Origin: UBA5448 sp045536965
GTDB taxonomy: Bacteria; Bacillota; Clostridia; Oscillospirales; SIG627
Direction: 5' to 3'
NCBI GenBank assembly: GCA_045536965.1
Contig: JAZSON010000012.1
Location: 186,001-250,000 of the forward strand
DNA length: 64,000 nucleotides
The notes below the pieces were generated by a model. That model was not told the origin of the DNA. It made no database searches and saw only the letters and a list, made by a program, of their open reading frames with translations. Below are positions 32,111 through 41,410 of this stretch, piece by piece (the stretch's first letter is position 1; every line of letters starts with the position of its first letter). The position numbers and the translations under genes were made by a program.

Positions 32111-34432
32111 TCATCCGCTCAAGGTTACCGACTCGCCGAGTGTGGCTTTGGCTATTTTATGTTCCGCCATATCAAAAAGGTTGCCGCCATGCCCAAAAAT
32201 ATCCTTTTGCGCCGCTAAAAAATCGGCCTCTTCCATGGCAGTGGATTTAAAGGCGGTGTAGGCCGCCGTATAAAACAAAGGATGTGTACCAGATACTTTC
32301 CCCGACAAAAACAACAAATCGTATCTGTCTTGCGGTTCCGGCAAAAGATGAATGTCCTCCGCCCATTTTCCGCCGTAGCAAACGCGATGTTCTCCATTCT
32401 CCCACACATACCACACATCGGAGTTTCCACACGGATAGACTCTTAACACACTGCTTTTTAAAGGTATGTCTTGGGCATACCGATAGGTGGCTACCGCCGC
32501 TCCCGTATCAGACAAACGCAAAAGGAGCTCTTGTGCTCCCGCGCATTTTTCTTCGGGCACGAGCACCCGTTCGACAGGACAAACGGAAGCCAACGCCTCC
32601 ACCCGCTTGACATCCGATTCACAAAGATCGGGCAGGACATAGACATATACCTTTTCAACGCCGTTTTGCATCAGCGTATTTTTGGTTTGTGACGAAAGAG
32701 TATTGCCGAGACAATCGCCCTCCAGTACAGTGAAAGTACCCTCTTCGCAGACGATCAATTTATCATCGGTGCGTACCGAGATTTTATACATAACGGTATC
32801 ACCGCTTGCGGTCAGTGTGTAAATGCCCCAAGAAAATAAAAAAACCCCGACAAACAATAGAGGAAGAAGCGGATAAAACCGCGTAAGCCTCGGTTGGAAT
32901 ATGCACACCGACAAAATCAAGATAAAAACCAAAATGACGATGGGCAAAAACGGATAATTGGTAAAAACGATCGCAAAATCCATGGACGCGAAGAAATGTA
33001 CAAGTCCGCGAAATACAAAAAACAATCCTTCGATCAAATATCCGCATATTTCCGAAAGAAACGAAAAGACGGTGCCGACAGGAAGTATAAAACCGATACA
33101 AAGACGGCAAACCAAATAGATCGCCGAGCAAATCAAAATCGGATTAAACAGGGGCACAAGCAACAGATTGGCAAGGGGAGAAATGAGAGACACTTCATTT
33201 GTCATAATCAGTATAATCGGCAGGGTAACAACGGTAGCCGTCAAGTTGATGATAAGCAGCTCCGCCGCACTGCGCAAAAGCCATTTACCGCCCCATTTCA
33301 AATATGCGCTAAGACAAAACACCCTCGGACGAGAAACCGAAAACAACGAGTGAATCAAAAATCGGCTTATACAGCGTTCTCCGATGGTGAAAATCCCCAG
33401 AGTGGCTAAAAAAGAAAGCTGCAATCCCGTGTGGCAAATCGAAAAAGGATTCACAATACAAATACACGCCGTAGCAAACAGCAAAGATGTCAATCCGTCA
33501 CTCTGCCGCCGTACGGCAAGCGCGATATAAAACAGCATTGCCATAATACCTGCGCGGCATACCGACGGCGCAAAACCGGTAATCACCATGTAGAACAAGG
33601 AAAAAAGAACCAACGCACCCGTGTTCGCAACGCGCGGAACACGCAGACGGAACAAGAGATGATATATGGACGATAAAAGCAAGGTAAGATGCAACCCCGA
33701 AATGGAATAAATATGCGATACACCGATCACACGCATTTCTTCTTCCAGTACCTCATCCGCCGAGGAAGTATCTCCCAAAAGCAAGGCCTTTACTTCGTCG
33801 GCAGAGGAAATATCCAGATAACTCCCAAGAATCTCCTGAAATCCTTGTATCTTTGCCAAGAAGGGTAAATCGTCATTTTCTTGAAAACGGCCATTTGTCA
33901 TATTGGCTACAAGAGAGATGCCGCGAGAAAAAAGATAATTTTCAAAGTCAAAGCCGTAAAGAAGGTCCTTCGGTTTCTCTAAAAGCACCTTCGCCGACAC
34001 CCGCGCATAGATAGGCATATTGCGAAAAGCGGCTTGGTAGGTGGTCAGCCGTATATCACTTTCAATGGGCGTCCCGTCTATACGCACATCGGTCAAAGTG
34101 ATTACGGTTGTAAGTTTTGTATGGCTAACATCGCTCGCCACCCCTTCCACGCGCGCCTGCACGCCGTCGAACCGAGCGCTTTCACTCCGATATGTTTCAA
34201 ATCGAGTAAAAGACAGAAAAGCAGCCAAGATCAATCCCGCAGCCAGTAATAAACACCCCGTCGCCAAAGGATTTAAGCGCTTTTTGACTACAAACAGAAA
34301 AACCCCCGTTGCGGCGCAAAGAATCGCACACAAAAGGGGTATGGTAACACGCAATGATAAAACGGCACACAAAAGTAGTCCGAGCAAAAAGGCGGACAAC
34401 ATCCAAACGAGGGGACGATCGATTCTGTTCAT
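32111..34432 (-). CDS. comEC: ComEC/Rec2-family DNA-uptake channel with degenerate C-terminal domain
   Basis: Inner-membrane competence protein thought to pass single-stranded DNA into the cell; 773 residues. Seen: N-terminal membrane pair, DUF4131-type OB region (to about residue 210), then the competence core with HIYSISGLHLTLLL, GFAPSVCRAGIMAML and a long series of helices to about 560. In many ComEC proteins the C-terminus is a metallo-beta-lactamase-like nuclease domain with HxHxDH; here the corresponding region (about 570-740) has no such motif. The ATG at 34432 lies 7 bases after the amidase stop with no good ribosome site, suggesting coupling; further upstream starts lie inside the amidase gene. 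No other com genes are in the window. Confidence 0.88.
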   Translation of the reverse strand: MNRIDRPLVWMLSAFLLGLLLCAVLSLRVTIPLLCAILCAATGVFLFVVKKRLNPLATGCLLLAAGLILAAFLSFTRFETYRSESARFDGVQARVEGVASDVSHTKLTTVITLTDVRIDGTPIESDIRLTTYQAAFRNMPIYARVSAKVLLEKPKDLLYGFDFENYLFSRGISLVANMTNGRFQENDDLPFLAKIQGFQEILGSYLDISSADEVKALLLGDTSSADEVLEEEMRVIGVSHIYSISGLHLTLLLSSIYHLLFRLRVPRVANTGALVLFSLFYMVITGFAPSVCRAGIMAMLFYIALAVRRQSDGLTSLLFATACICIVNPFSICHTGLQLSFLATLGIFTIGERCISRFLIHSLFSVSRPRVFCLSAYLKWGGKWLLRSAAELLIINLTATVVTLPIILIMTNEVSLISPLANLLLVPLFNPILICSAIYLVCRLCIGFILPVGTVFSFLSEICGYLIEGLFFVFRGLVHFFASMDFAIVFTNYPFLPIVILVFILILSVCIFQPRLTRFYPLLPLLFVGVFLFSWGIYTLTASGDTVMYKISVRTDDKLIVCEEGTFTVLEGDCLGNTLSSQTKNTLMQNGVEKVYVYVLPDLCESDVKRVEALASVCPVERVLVPEEKCAGAQELLLRLSDTGAAVATYRYAQDIPLKSSVLRVYPCGNSDVWYVWENGEHRVCYGGKWAEDIHLLPEPQDRYDLLFLSGKVSGTHPLFYTAAYTAFKSTAMEEADFLAAQKDIFGHGGNLFDMAEHKIAKATLGESVTLSG

Positions 34433-34439
34433 ACGGCCG

Positions 34440-35204
34440 TTAAGATGCGCTTGCGGCATAAGGGGGTGGCTCGGAGGACAGACCGATCTTGGTCCAATCA
34501 AAAAGCTCGCCAGGATCCGACTTGCGAGAGGCATAATCTTCATGACCAAGTATATGATGACGGTCTTTTTGTATGTCGTGTCGGCTGCAAATATCATCCA
34601 CCAGCGCCGCCAAAGCCTCGTATTGCGCTTCGGTATAACCGATCCAAGAGGGATCCACCGCATCGTATTTTTCGGAAGAGAGCATGGTTCTCATGTCATC
34701 CTTTGATCCGATCGCCAGCATTTCAATGCCGACGGCGTACTGATTCATGCGGTCGGTATACCGCTCATCTTCCGCCCAACTGCCGCGACCTGCATGCCAA
34801 GCCACATACCGCTCATTTACCATGCGATACACCGTGCCGTCTCGCGCAATGACATAATGGACAGAGGCGCCGCCGTTGAAAAAGTTTTCGTGAATATTGG
34901 AGATGGAAAAGGGATCATCGGGATGCATGACAACGGCGCTCATAAAATGAATCATCACATGACTGATGCTGTAAATACGCGGATAAGAGTTTTGTTCAAC
35001 GGGAAGCAAAAGCGCATCGGTCACATTAACTTGCGGTTGATACACATCATAAACCTCGGCCTCTTCAACTGCTTGCACCGACATCGAAGAAGGCACCGCC
35101 GCCTCGTCGGGAGAAACAAAAAGGACATCAGAATCGGAACACCCACATAAAAAAAGAAGGCAGACCGATAAAAGCAAACCAAAAAGGCGTTTGTAAAAAC
35201 CCAT
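34440..35204 (-). CDS. N-acetylmuramoyl-L-alanine amidase (Amidase_2) lipoprotein
   Basis: Peptidoglycan amidase anchored to the membrane, 254 residues. A basic signal peptide ends in FLCGCSDS (lipobox Cys about residue 22). The Amidase_2 fold follows: MIHFMSAV with the first zinc His, SVHYVIARDGTVYRMV, AWHAGRGSW, GIEML, and HHILGHEDYASRKSDPGELFDW with the second His and the catalytic Lys/Asp region. It may help cell-wall turnover or recycling. The ATG at 35204 is 8 bases after GGGGGAGG; a TTG two codons upstream was rejected. Followed by comEC 7 bases later, an operon that could link wall opening to DNA uptake, although that is only context. Confidence 0.9.
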   Translation of the reverse strand: MGFYKRLFGLLLSVCLLFLCGCSDSDVLFVSPDEAAVPSSMSVQAVEEAEVYDVYQPQVNVTDALLLPVEQNSYPRIYSISHVMIHFMSAVVMHPDDPFSISNIHENFFNGGASVHYVIARDGTVYRMVNERYVAWHAGRGSWAEDERYTDRMNQYAVGIEMLAIGSKDDMRTMLSSEKYDAVDPSWIGYTEAQYEALAALVDDICSRHDIQKDRHHILGHEDYASRKSDPGELFDWTKIGLSSEPPPYAASAS

Positions 35205-35396
35205 CGGCAAAACCTCCCCCTAAAACATACTGGCGATATTGTAACACCAACCATCCGCAAATGCAATGCCGACGCGGTGATTTTGGTGTTTTTTTATTTC
35301 CGCCGCCTCAATTTTGTCATTTTCATCAAATTTTGAGAAAAAATGTGTGGAATTTTGCCAAATAAATCTTGCGAAAAAACAGACGGTGTGCTATTA

Positions 35397-35402
35397 TATA
35401 AT
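35397..35402 (+). promoter_or_regulatory. Probable -10 box of the arginine operon promoter
   Basis: TATAAT 50 bases before argG. The best -35-like hexamer (TTGCGA, 35369) is 22 bases away, too far, so the -35 is uncertain. No clear ArgR palindrome or T-box leader was recognised. Confidence 0.4.
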
Positions 35403-35452
35403 GTAAATCGCTAAATTTTAGGCAAGAAGATTGTTTTCAGGAGGATATTACC

Positions 35453-36679
35453 ATGAACAAAGCTGATATCAAAAAGGTCGTTTTAGCATACTCGGGCGGT
35501 TTGGATACATCCATTATTATTCCGTGGTTAAAGGAAAACTATAACAACTGCGAAGTCATTGCCGTTTCGGGTAACGTCGGTCAAGCCGACGAATTGGAAG
35601 GCTTGGAAGAAAAAGCTATCAAAACCGGCGCCTCCAAAATTTATATTGAAGATTTGACAGACGAATTCGTCAACGATTTCATCATCCCCACCGTCAAAGC
35701 CGGCGCTCTTTATGAAGATTATATGCTCGGCACCTCGTTTGCCCGTCCCGTCATCGCCAAACGTTTGGCCGAAATCGCCATCGCCGAGGGCGCGGATGCC
35801 ATTTGCCACGGTTGCACCGGTAAGGGTAATGACCAAGTGCGCTTTGAATTGACCATCAAAGCATTTGCTCCCGATATGCCCATCATCGCTCCTTGGAGAG
35901 AATGGGACATCAAATCCAGAGACGAAGAAATCGAATATGCCGAAGCCCATAACGTACCTTTGAAGATCACCCGCGAAACCAACTATTCCAAGGATAAAAA
36001 CTTGTGGCATCTGTCCCACGAGGGCCTTGATCTGGAAGATGCAGGCAACGAGCCAATGTACGAAAAGAAAGGCTTCCTCGAAATGGGCGTTTCTCCCATT
36101 GAAGCCCCCAACCACCCCACCTATGTCACCCTTGATTTTGAAGCCGGTGTGCCCGTCGCCATTGACGGCGAACGCGCCAGCGCCAAAGATATTATTCTCC
36201 GCCTCAACAAATTGGGCGGCGAAAACGGCATCGGCCTCCTCGACATCGTTGAAAACCGCCTTGTCGGCATGAAGTGCCGCGGTGTGTACGAAACGCCCGG
36301 CGGTGCCATCCTCTATGCCGCACATAAATATTTGGAAACCATTTGTCTGGATAAAATGACCGCGCATAAAAAACAGGAGCTTTCTGTCACATTTGCCGAC
36401 CTTGTTTACAACGGCCAATGGTTCACACCCCTCCGCGAAGCTTTGTCTGCTTTCGTGGACAAAACCCAAGAACACGTCACCGGCGCCGTCAAATTGAAGC
36501 TTTATAAAGGCAACATCATCAAAGCCGGTGTTTGGAGCGACTATTCCTTGTATTCCGAAGACATCGCCACCTTTGGCGAAGACCATGTTTACAACCAGGC
36601 AGACAGTGCCGGATTCATCAACCTGTTCGGTCTTCCCATCAAAGTACAGGCGCAGGTTAACGCAAAAAACAAGAAATAA
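35453..36679 (+). CDS. argG: Argininosuccinate synthase
   Basis: Joins citrulline and aspartate with ATP to give argininosuccinate. 408 residues, normal length. Seen: N-terminal PP-loop LAYSGGLDTSIIIPWLKENY, HGCTGKGNDQVRFE, WRDWD-type WREWDIKSR and a C-terminal SLYSEDIATFG segment. GGAGG stands 8 bases before the ATG. First gene of the complete arginine cluster. Confidence 0.97.
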   Translation: MNKADIKKVVLAYSGGLDTSIIIPWLKENYNNCEVIAVSGNVGQADELEGLEEKAIKTGASKIYIEDLTDEFVNDFIIPTVKAGALYEDYMLGTSFARPVIAKRLAEIAIAEGADAICHGCTGKGNDQVRFELTIKAFAPDMPIIAPWREWDIKSRDEEIEYAEAHNVPLKITRETNYSKDKNLWHLSHEGLDLEDAGNEPMYEKKGFLEMGVSPIEAPNHPTYVTLDFEAGVPVAIDGERASAKDIILRLNKLGGENGIGLLDIVENRLVGMKCRGVYETPGGAILYAAHKYLETICLDKMTAHKKQELSVTFADLVYNGQWFTPLREALSAFVDKTQEHVTGAVKLKLYKGNIIKAGVWSDYSLYSEDIATFGEDHVYNQADSAGFINLFGLPIKVQAQVNAKNKK

Positions 36680-36713
36680 TCAAAACAATATAAACCGAGG
36701 AGGTTTTTTCCGG

Positions 36714-38090
36714 ATGGAAAAATTATGGACAGGCAGGTTTTCAAAAGAACTGAATCAAACGGCAGACGACTTTAATTCTTCCATCTCGTTTGATGCCCGA
36801 CTTTACCGTCAGGATATCCGCGGCTCTGTCGCGCACGCCGAAATGCTTGCCAAACAGGGCATTTTGTCCAACGACGACCGCGATGCCATCATTGCGGCTC
36901 TTGCCGATATTCGCCGTGAGTTGGACGAGGGTACACTGACAATCGACCCCGCAGCCGAAGATATTCATATGTTTATCGAGGCAACGCTGACCAAGCGCAT
37001 CGGGGATGCAGGGAAACGCCTCCACACCGCCCGCAGCCGAAACGATCAGGTGGCTTTGGACATCCGCTTATATCTGCGCGAAGCTTGCCAGGACATTATC
37101 GCGCAACTTCGCACCTTGATCGCAGCCGTCATCTCTCAAGCCGAACAGAATCGCGATGCCATTCTGCCGGGATACACCCATTTGCAAAGAGCACAGCCCA
37201 TTGCATTTGCCCACCACCTGCTTGCATACGGCATGATGTTCTGCCGCGATATTTCCCGTTTGCAGGATGCACTTGCCCGCATGAACGTTTCCCCGCTCGG
37301 AAGTTGCGCGCTTGCAGGTACTACCTATCCCATCGACCGTGCTTATACCGCTGAGGCTCTGGGTTTTTCCGATTATACCCGCAACAGCATCGACGGCGTT
37401 TCCGACCGCGATTTCTGCGTGGAGATCAATGCCGCTCTTTCCATCCTCATGATGCATCTGTCCCGTTTTTCGGAAGAAATCATCCTTTGGAGCAGTTGGG
37501 AATTTAAATTTGTTGAATTGGATGATTCCTTCACCACCGGTTCCAGCATCATGCCACAGAAAAAGAATTCGGATATGGCAGAGCTTGTGCGCGGTAAAAC
37601 CGGCAGAGTGTACGGCAATTTGATCGGCACTTTGACCATGCTCAAAGGGTTGCCTCTTGCTTATAACAAAGATATGCAAGAAGACAAAGAGGCTATTTTT
37701 GACAGCATTGACACCGTCGATATGTGTCTGGCCGTCTTTGCGCCCATGATTGAAACCATGAAAGTCAACCGCGAAAACATGTATAATGCCGCACGACAAG
37801 GTTTTATTAACGCCACCGATTTGGCAGACTATCTTGTGCGCAAGGATCTTCCTTTCCGCACCGCTTACAAAATCGTCGGTCAAATCGTATCCCGCTGCAT
37901 TAGCGACGGCCAAACGCTCGACACCCTGCCACTTGCGGTATATAAAGAGTTCTCTCCCTTGTTTGAAGATGATTTGTATGTCGACATTTCGCTCAAGACC
38001 TGCGTGGAAAAACGCATTTCTGCAGGCGGAACGGGTGCAAATTCCATCGAGGAACAAATTCAATACTTACGCGAGGTTATTACAAAATGA
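36714..38090 (+). CDS. argH: Argininosuccinate lyase
   Basis: Splits argininosuccinate into arginine and fumarate. 458 residues. Seen: MEKLWTGRF start typical of the family, HTARSRNDQV, GYTHLQRAQPI and the fumarase-superfamily signature GSSIMPQKKNSD with the catalytic Ser loop. GAGGAGG precedes the ATG; an upstream in-frame stretch overlaps argG and was rejected. Its stop overlaps the argC start (ATGA). Confidence 0.97.
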   Translation: MEKLWTGRFSKELNQTADDFNSSISFDARLYRQDIRGSVAHAEMLAKQGILSNDDRDAIIAALADIRRELDEGTLTIDPAAEDIHMFIEATLTKRIGDAGKRLHTARSRNDQVALDIRLYLREACQDIIAQLRTLIAAVISQAEQNRDAILPGYTHLQRAQPIAFAHHLLAYGMMFCRDISRLQDALARMNVSPLGSCALAGTTYPIDRAYTAEALGFSDYTRNSIDGVSDRDFCVEINAALSILMMHLSRFSEEIILWSSWEFKFVELDDSFTTGSSIMPQKKNSDMAELVRGKTGRVYGNLIGTLTMLKGLPLAYNKDMQEDKEAIFDSIDTVDMCLAVFAPMIETMKVNRENMYNAARQGFINATDLADYLVRKDLPFRTAYKIVGQIVSRCISDGQTLDTLPLAVYKEFSPLFEDDLYVDISLKTCVEKRISAGGTGANSIEEQIQYLREVITK

Positions 38091-39010
38091 AACTGTTTAT
38101 TGACGGAAAATCGGGAACGACGGGACTGCGAATCTTGGAACGAATCCAAAATCGCGCTTCTGTCTCCTTGATCACCTTGTCCGAGGAAGAACGCAAGGAC
38201 ACCGAACGGCGAAGATGGGCGTTGAATGCATGCGATGTTGCCATTCTCTGCCTGCCTGACGATGCGGCCAGAGAAGCGGTTTCTCTGATTGAAAACCCTG
38301 CCGTCAAGGTGATCGACGCTTCCACTGCACACCGCACGGCAAGCGGCTGGTCTTACGGGTTTCCCGAACTCGGCCCGTCATTCAGACAAAACATTTTAGA
38401 GGGCAACCGTATTGCGCTGCCCGGCTGTTATGCCAGCGGCGTCATCGCTCTTGTATTTCCGCTCATCGAAGCGGGTCTGCTCACCCCCTCCGCCCGTTTG
38501 TCCGTTCACGCCATCTCGGGTTATACCGGCGGCGGCAAAAAAATGATCGCCGAATACGAGGATGCACAGAGAGATTGTCTTTTGGATGCCCCCCGCGCTT
38601 ATGCGCTCGCCCAAGGACACAAGCATTTGCCCGAAATTCAACATATTACCAAGCTGAAGACGCTCCCCGCTTTCTGTCCGTTGGTAGCCGATTTTGACAG
38701 CGGCATGCTGGTTACGATCCCCGTCTTCCGCGAGGATTTGACCGATGGTGCAAATGCCATCCGCGAAGTGTATCAGAAAAAATACACGGGGCCCATCGTC
38801 ACCTTCAATCCCACCCCCGACGAAAACGGCTTCATGTCTGCTTACGGTCTGCACGGACTGGACAGAATGGAAGTGTCGGTAGCAGGAAACGACGACCGCG
38901 TTTTGCTGATGGCACGTTTTGACAACCTCGGCAAAGGCGCTTCGGGTGCCGCCATTCAATGTTTGAACCTGATAACGGGCGAAAACGAAACAACGGGACT
39001 CGTCCTGTAA
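38087..39010 (+). CDS. argC: N-acetyl-gamma-glutamyl-phosphate reductase, short (type 2)
   Basis: NADPH-dependent reduction of N-acetylglutamyl phosphate to the semialdehyde. At 307 residues it is the shorter AGPR type. Seen: DGKSGTTGLRI NADP loop, ILCLPDDAA, STAHR, catalytic Cys in LPGCYASG, and SGYTGGGKKMI. Translationally coupled to argH by a 4-base overlap. Confidence 0.93.
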   Translation: MKLFIDGKSGTTGLRILERIQNRASVSLITLSEEERKDTERRRWALNACDVAILCLPDDAAREAVSLIENPAVKVIDASTAHRTASGWSYGFPELGPSFRQNILEGNRIALPGCYASGVIALVFPLIEAGLLTPSARLSVHAISGYTGGGKKMIAEYEDAQRDCLLDAPRAYALAQGHKHLPEIQHITKLKTLPAFCPLVADFDSGMLVTIPVFREDLTDGANAIREVYQKKYTGPIVTFNPTPDENGFMSAYGLHGLDRMEVSVAGNDDRVLLMARFDNLGKGASGAAIQCLNLITGENETTGLVL

Positions 39011-39024
39011 GAAAGAGGTTCATT

Positions 39025-39312
39025 ATGTATAGGATTTATGTGCGTTTTCAGTGCTTCGAGGGAAAAAGAGAGGCATTTGTGGAAAGAGTCCGCGCCGATG
39101 GCATTTTGGATGCCGTTCAGGCAGAGGAAGGCTTTGGTCAATATGACTACTATTTTTCCGAAAAAGATGCAAACGAACTTCTCTTGATCGAAGCGTGGGA
39201 ATCCAAGGAAGCCCAACAGCTTCACATTACACAGCCTCACATGGCCAAACTTCGCTCATTCAAAAACGATTATATTGCAGAATCCTCGCTGGGAGAATTC
39301 GAACTCAAATAA
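39025..39312 (+). CDS. Small antibiotic-biosynthesis-monooxygenase (ABM) fold protein inside the arg operon
   Basis: A 95-residue protein with the dimeric alpha/beta-barrel pattern: MYRIYVRFQCFEGKREAF, EEGFGQYDYYFS, LLIEAWESKEAQQLH and HMAKL. ABM-fold proteins include YgiN-like quinol or small-molecule monooxygenases and many of unknown role. It sits between argC and argJ, 14 bases after argC and 10 bases before argJ, with AGAGG before the ATG, so it is co-expressed with arginine synthesis. No arginine-related function is known to me. Confidence 0.78.
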   Translation: MYRIYVRFQCFEGKREAFVERVRADGILDAVQAEEGFGQYDYYFSEKDANELLLIEAWESKEAQQLHITQPHMAKLRSFKNDYIAESSLGEFELK

Positions 39313-39322
39313 GGAGCCATTT

Positions 39323-40534
39323 ATGAAAATTATTACCGGCGGCGTTTGTGCCGCAAACGGCTTTACTGCCGCAGGAATCCATTGCGGAATCCGTAAAAAC
39401 AAAGAGAAAAAAGACCTGTCTTTGATCTATTCGGCTGTGCCCTCTTCCGCCGCCGCCGTTTATACCACAAACCTTGTGAAGGGCGCTCCTCTGACCGTAA
39501 CAAAACAAAACATTTCCGATGGTAAAGCGCAGGCCATTATCTGTAACAGCGGAAATGCAAACACCTGCAATGCCAACGGTATCGAGATTGCTACCCAAAT
39601 GTGTCATCTTACGGCCGATGCGCTTTCCATTTCCCCCAAAGATGTGGTGGTCGCTTCGACCGGTGTCATTGGACAACCGCTGGATGTTGCTCCCATCCGC
39701 GACGGTATCCCCACGCTGGTTGCCGCCTTGGGCAAAGACAGCCAAAGCGCCGCCGACGGTATCATGACCACCGATGTTTTGCGCAAAGAAATTGCCGTCG
39801 AATTTACACTCGGCGGAAAAATCTGCCGCCTCGGCGGTATCGCCAAAGGTTCGGGTATGATTCATCCCAACATGGCAACCATGTTGGTCTTTATTACCAC
39901 CGATGCCGCCATTAGTCCCGAAATGCTGCAAAAAGCTTTGTCGGAAGACGTACAGAGCACCTTTAACATGATCAGTGTGGACGGTGACACCTCTACCAAT
40001 GACATGGTCACCATTTTGGCAAACGGTCAGGCAGGCAACCCCGAAATCACCTCTGACAACGAAGACTTTGCCGTCTTTATGAAAGCCCTCAACACTGCCA
40101 CGGTGCAACTCTGCCGCATGATCGCCTCCGACGGTGAAGGCGCCACCAAATTGCTTGAATGCTCGGTAGAAGGTGCAAAAGACGAAAAAACCGCCAAAAC
40201 CGTTGCGAAATCGGTTATTTGTTCTTCTCTTCTCAAAGCTGCCATGTTCGGTTCGGATGCCAACTGGGGCCGTGTACTTTGCGCCATCGGTTACAGCGGC
40301 GCCGACGTCAATGTTCAGAAAATCGATGTTGCGTTTGCCTCTTGCAAGGGAAGCATTCCCGTCTGCAAAAACGGCGCAGGCATTCCTTTTTCCGAAGAAA
40401 AAGCCAAAGAAATCTTGCTTGAAAAGGAAGTCACTGTCTGCGTTTCCCTCAACGAAGGAATCTGCTCTGCTACCGCTTGGGGCTGCGATTTGACCTATGA
40501 CTATGTAAAAATCAACGGGGATTACAGAAGCTAA
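39323..40534 (+). CDS. argJ: Glutamate N-acetyltransferase / amino-acid acetyltransferase (ArgJ)
   Basis: Transfers acetyl from N-acetylornithine to glutamate, closing the acetyl cycle; bifunctional forms also use acetyl-CoA. 403 residues. Seen: GVCAANGFTAAGIHCG, NSGNANTCN, GGIAKGSGMIHPNMATML and the autoprocessing site GEGATKLL, whose Thr becomes the nucleophile of the beta chain. AAGGAG precedes the ATG. No separate argA or argE is present in the window, consistent with an ArgJ cycle. Confidence 0.96.
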   Translation: MKIITGGVCAANGFTAAGIHCGIRKNKEKKDLSLIYSAVPSSAAAVYTTNLVKGAPLTVTKQNISDGKAQAIICNSGNANTCNANGIEIATQMCHLTADALSISPKDVVVASTGVIGQPLDVAPIRDGIPTLVAALGKDSQSAADGIMTTDVLRKEIAVEFTLGGKICRLGGIAKGSGMIHPNMATMLVFITTDAAISPEMLQKALSEDVQSTFNMISVDGDTSTNDMVTILANGQAGNPEITSDNEDFAVFMKALNTATVQLCRMIASDGEGATKLLECSVEGAKDEKTAKTVAKSVICSSLLKAAMFGSDANWGRVLCAIGYSGADVNVQKIDVAFASCKGSIPVCKNGAGIPFSEEKAKEILLEKEVTVCVSLNEGICSATAWGCDLTYDYVKINGDYRS

Positions 40535-40546
40535 GGAGAGATCACA

Positions 40547-41410
40547 ATGGAAATTACAAATGCACAACGCGCGCTGATCTTAACACAGGCGCTTCCCTAT
40601 ATTCAAAATTATCATGATAAGATCGTTGTCGTGAAATACGGTGGCAACGCCATGATCAACGAGGACCTCAAGGAACAGGTCATGGGCGATATTGTGCTCT
40701 TATCGTTGGTCGGCATCAAGGTCGTGCTGGTTCACGGCGGCGGCCCCGAAATCACCGATACGTTAAAACGCATCGGCAAAGAAAGTGTATTCGTTGATGG
40801 TCTGCGGGTTACCGACAAAGAAACCGCCGAAGTGGTTCAAATGGTACTCGCCGGCAAAATCAGCAAAAGCCTTGTCAACCTTTTGGAAATGAAGGGCGGC
40901 AAAGCCATGGGTATTTCGGGTATGGTCGGTCGTCTCATCGAGGCTACCGTTAAGGATCCTCGCCTCGGTTATGTCGGTGAGATCACAAATGTCAACGTGC
41001 AACCCATCCTTGACCTGCTCGAAAAGGGTTATATTCCCGTTGTTTCCACCGTCGGTTGTGACCGCGAAGGCAACGTATATAACATCAACGCCGACACCGC
41101 CGCTTCTTGGATCGCAGGCTCCTTGCAAGCAGAAAGTTTGATTACCATGACCGATATCGTCGGTCTGCTTGCCGACAAGGATGACCCCGCCTCCCTCATC
41201 AAGATCATCGATCTGAAAGATGCCGCCGAATTGCGTCAAAGCGGTGTCATTTCAGGCGGTATGATTCCGAAAGTGGAATGTTGTGTTAACGCCATTGACC
41301 GCGGCGTTTCCAAAGTCTTTATTCTTGACGGCAGAGTGCCCCATGCCATTTTGCTTGAAACATTGACCGATGAAGGCGCGGGCACCATGGTAGTAAAGGA
41401 GAAAAAATGA
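40547..41410 (+). CDS. argB: Acetylglutamate kinase
   Basis: Phosphorylates N-acetylglutamate, the controlled step of the pathway. 287 residues. Seen: VVVKYGGNAM, VLVHGGGPEI, VDGLRVTDKET and YNINADTAASWIAG. The N-terminal helix (RALILTQALPYIQNYHDK) is the one that in arginine-sensitive NAGKs forms hexamers, so feedback inhibition by arginine is possible. Overlaps argD by 4 bases. Confidence 0.97.
   Translation: MEITNAQRALILTQALPYIQNYHDKIVVVKYGGNAMINEDLKEQVMGDIVLLSLVGIKVVLVHGGGPEITDTLKRIGKESVFVDGLRVTDKETAEVVQMVLAGKISKSLVNLLEMKGGKAMGISGMVGRLIEATVKDPRLGYVGEITNVNVQPILDLLEKGYIPVVSTVGCDREGNVYNINADTAASWIAGSLQAESLITMTDIVGLLADKDDPASLIKIIDLKDAAELRQSGVISGGMIPKVECCVNAIDRGVSKVFILDGRVPHAILLETLTDEGAGTMVVKEKK

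Noticed and set aside
35205..35452. T-box or ArgR box before argG
   Set aside because: No specifier/antiterminator structure and no clear ARG palindrome recognised.
35528..36586. Long open frame antisense to argG
   Set aside because: argG is certain from its motifs; the opposite frame arises from codon bias.
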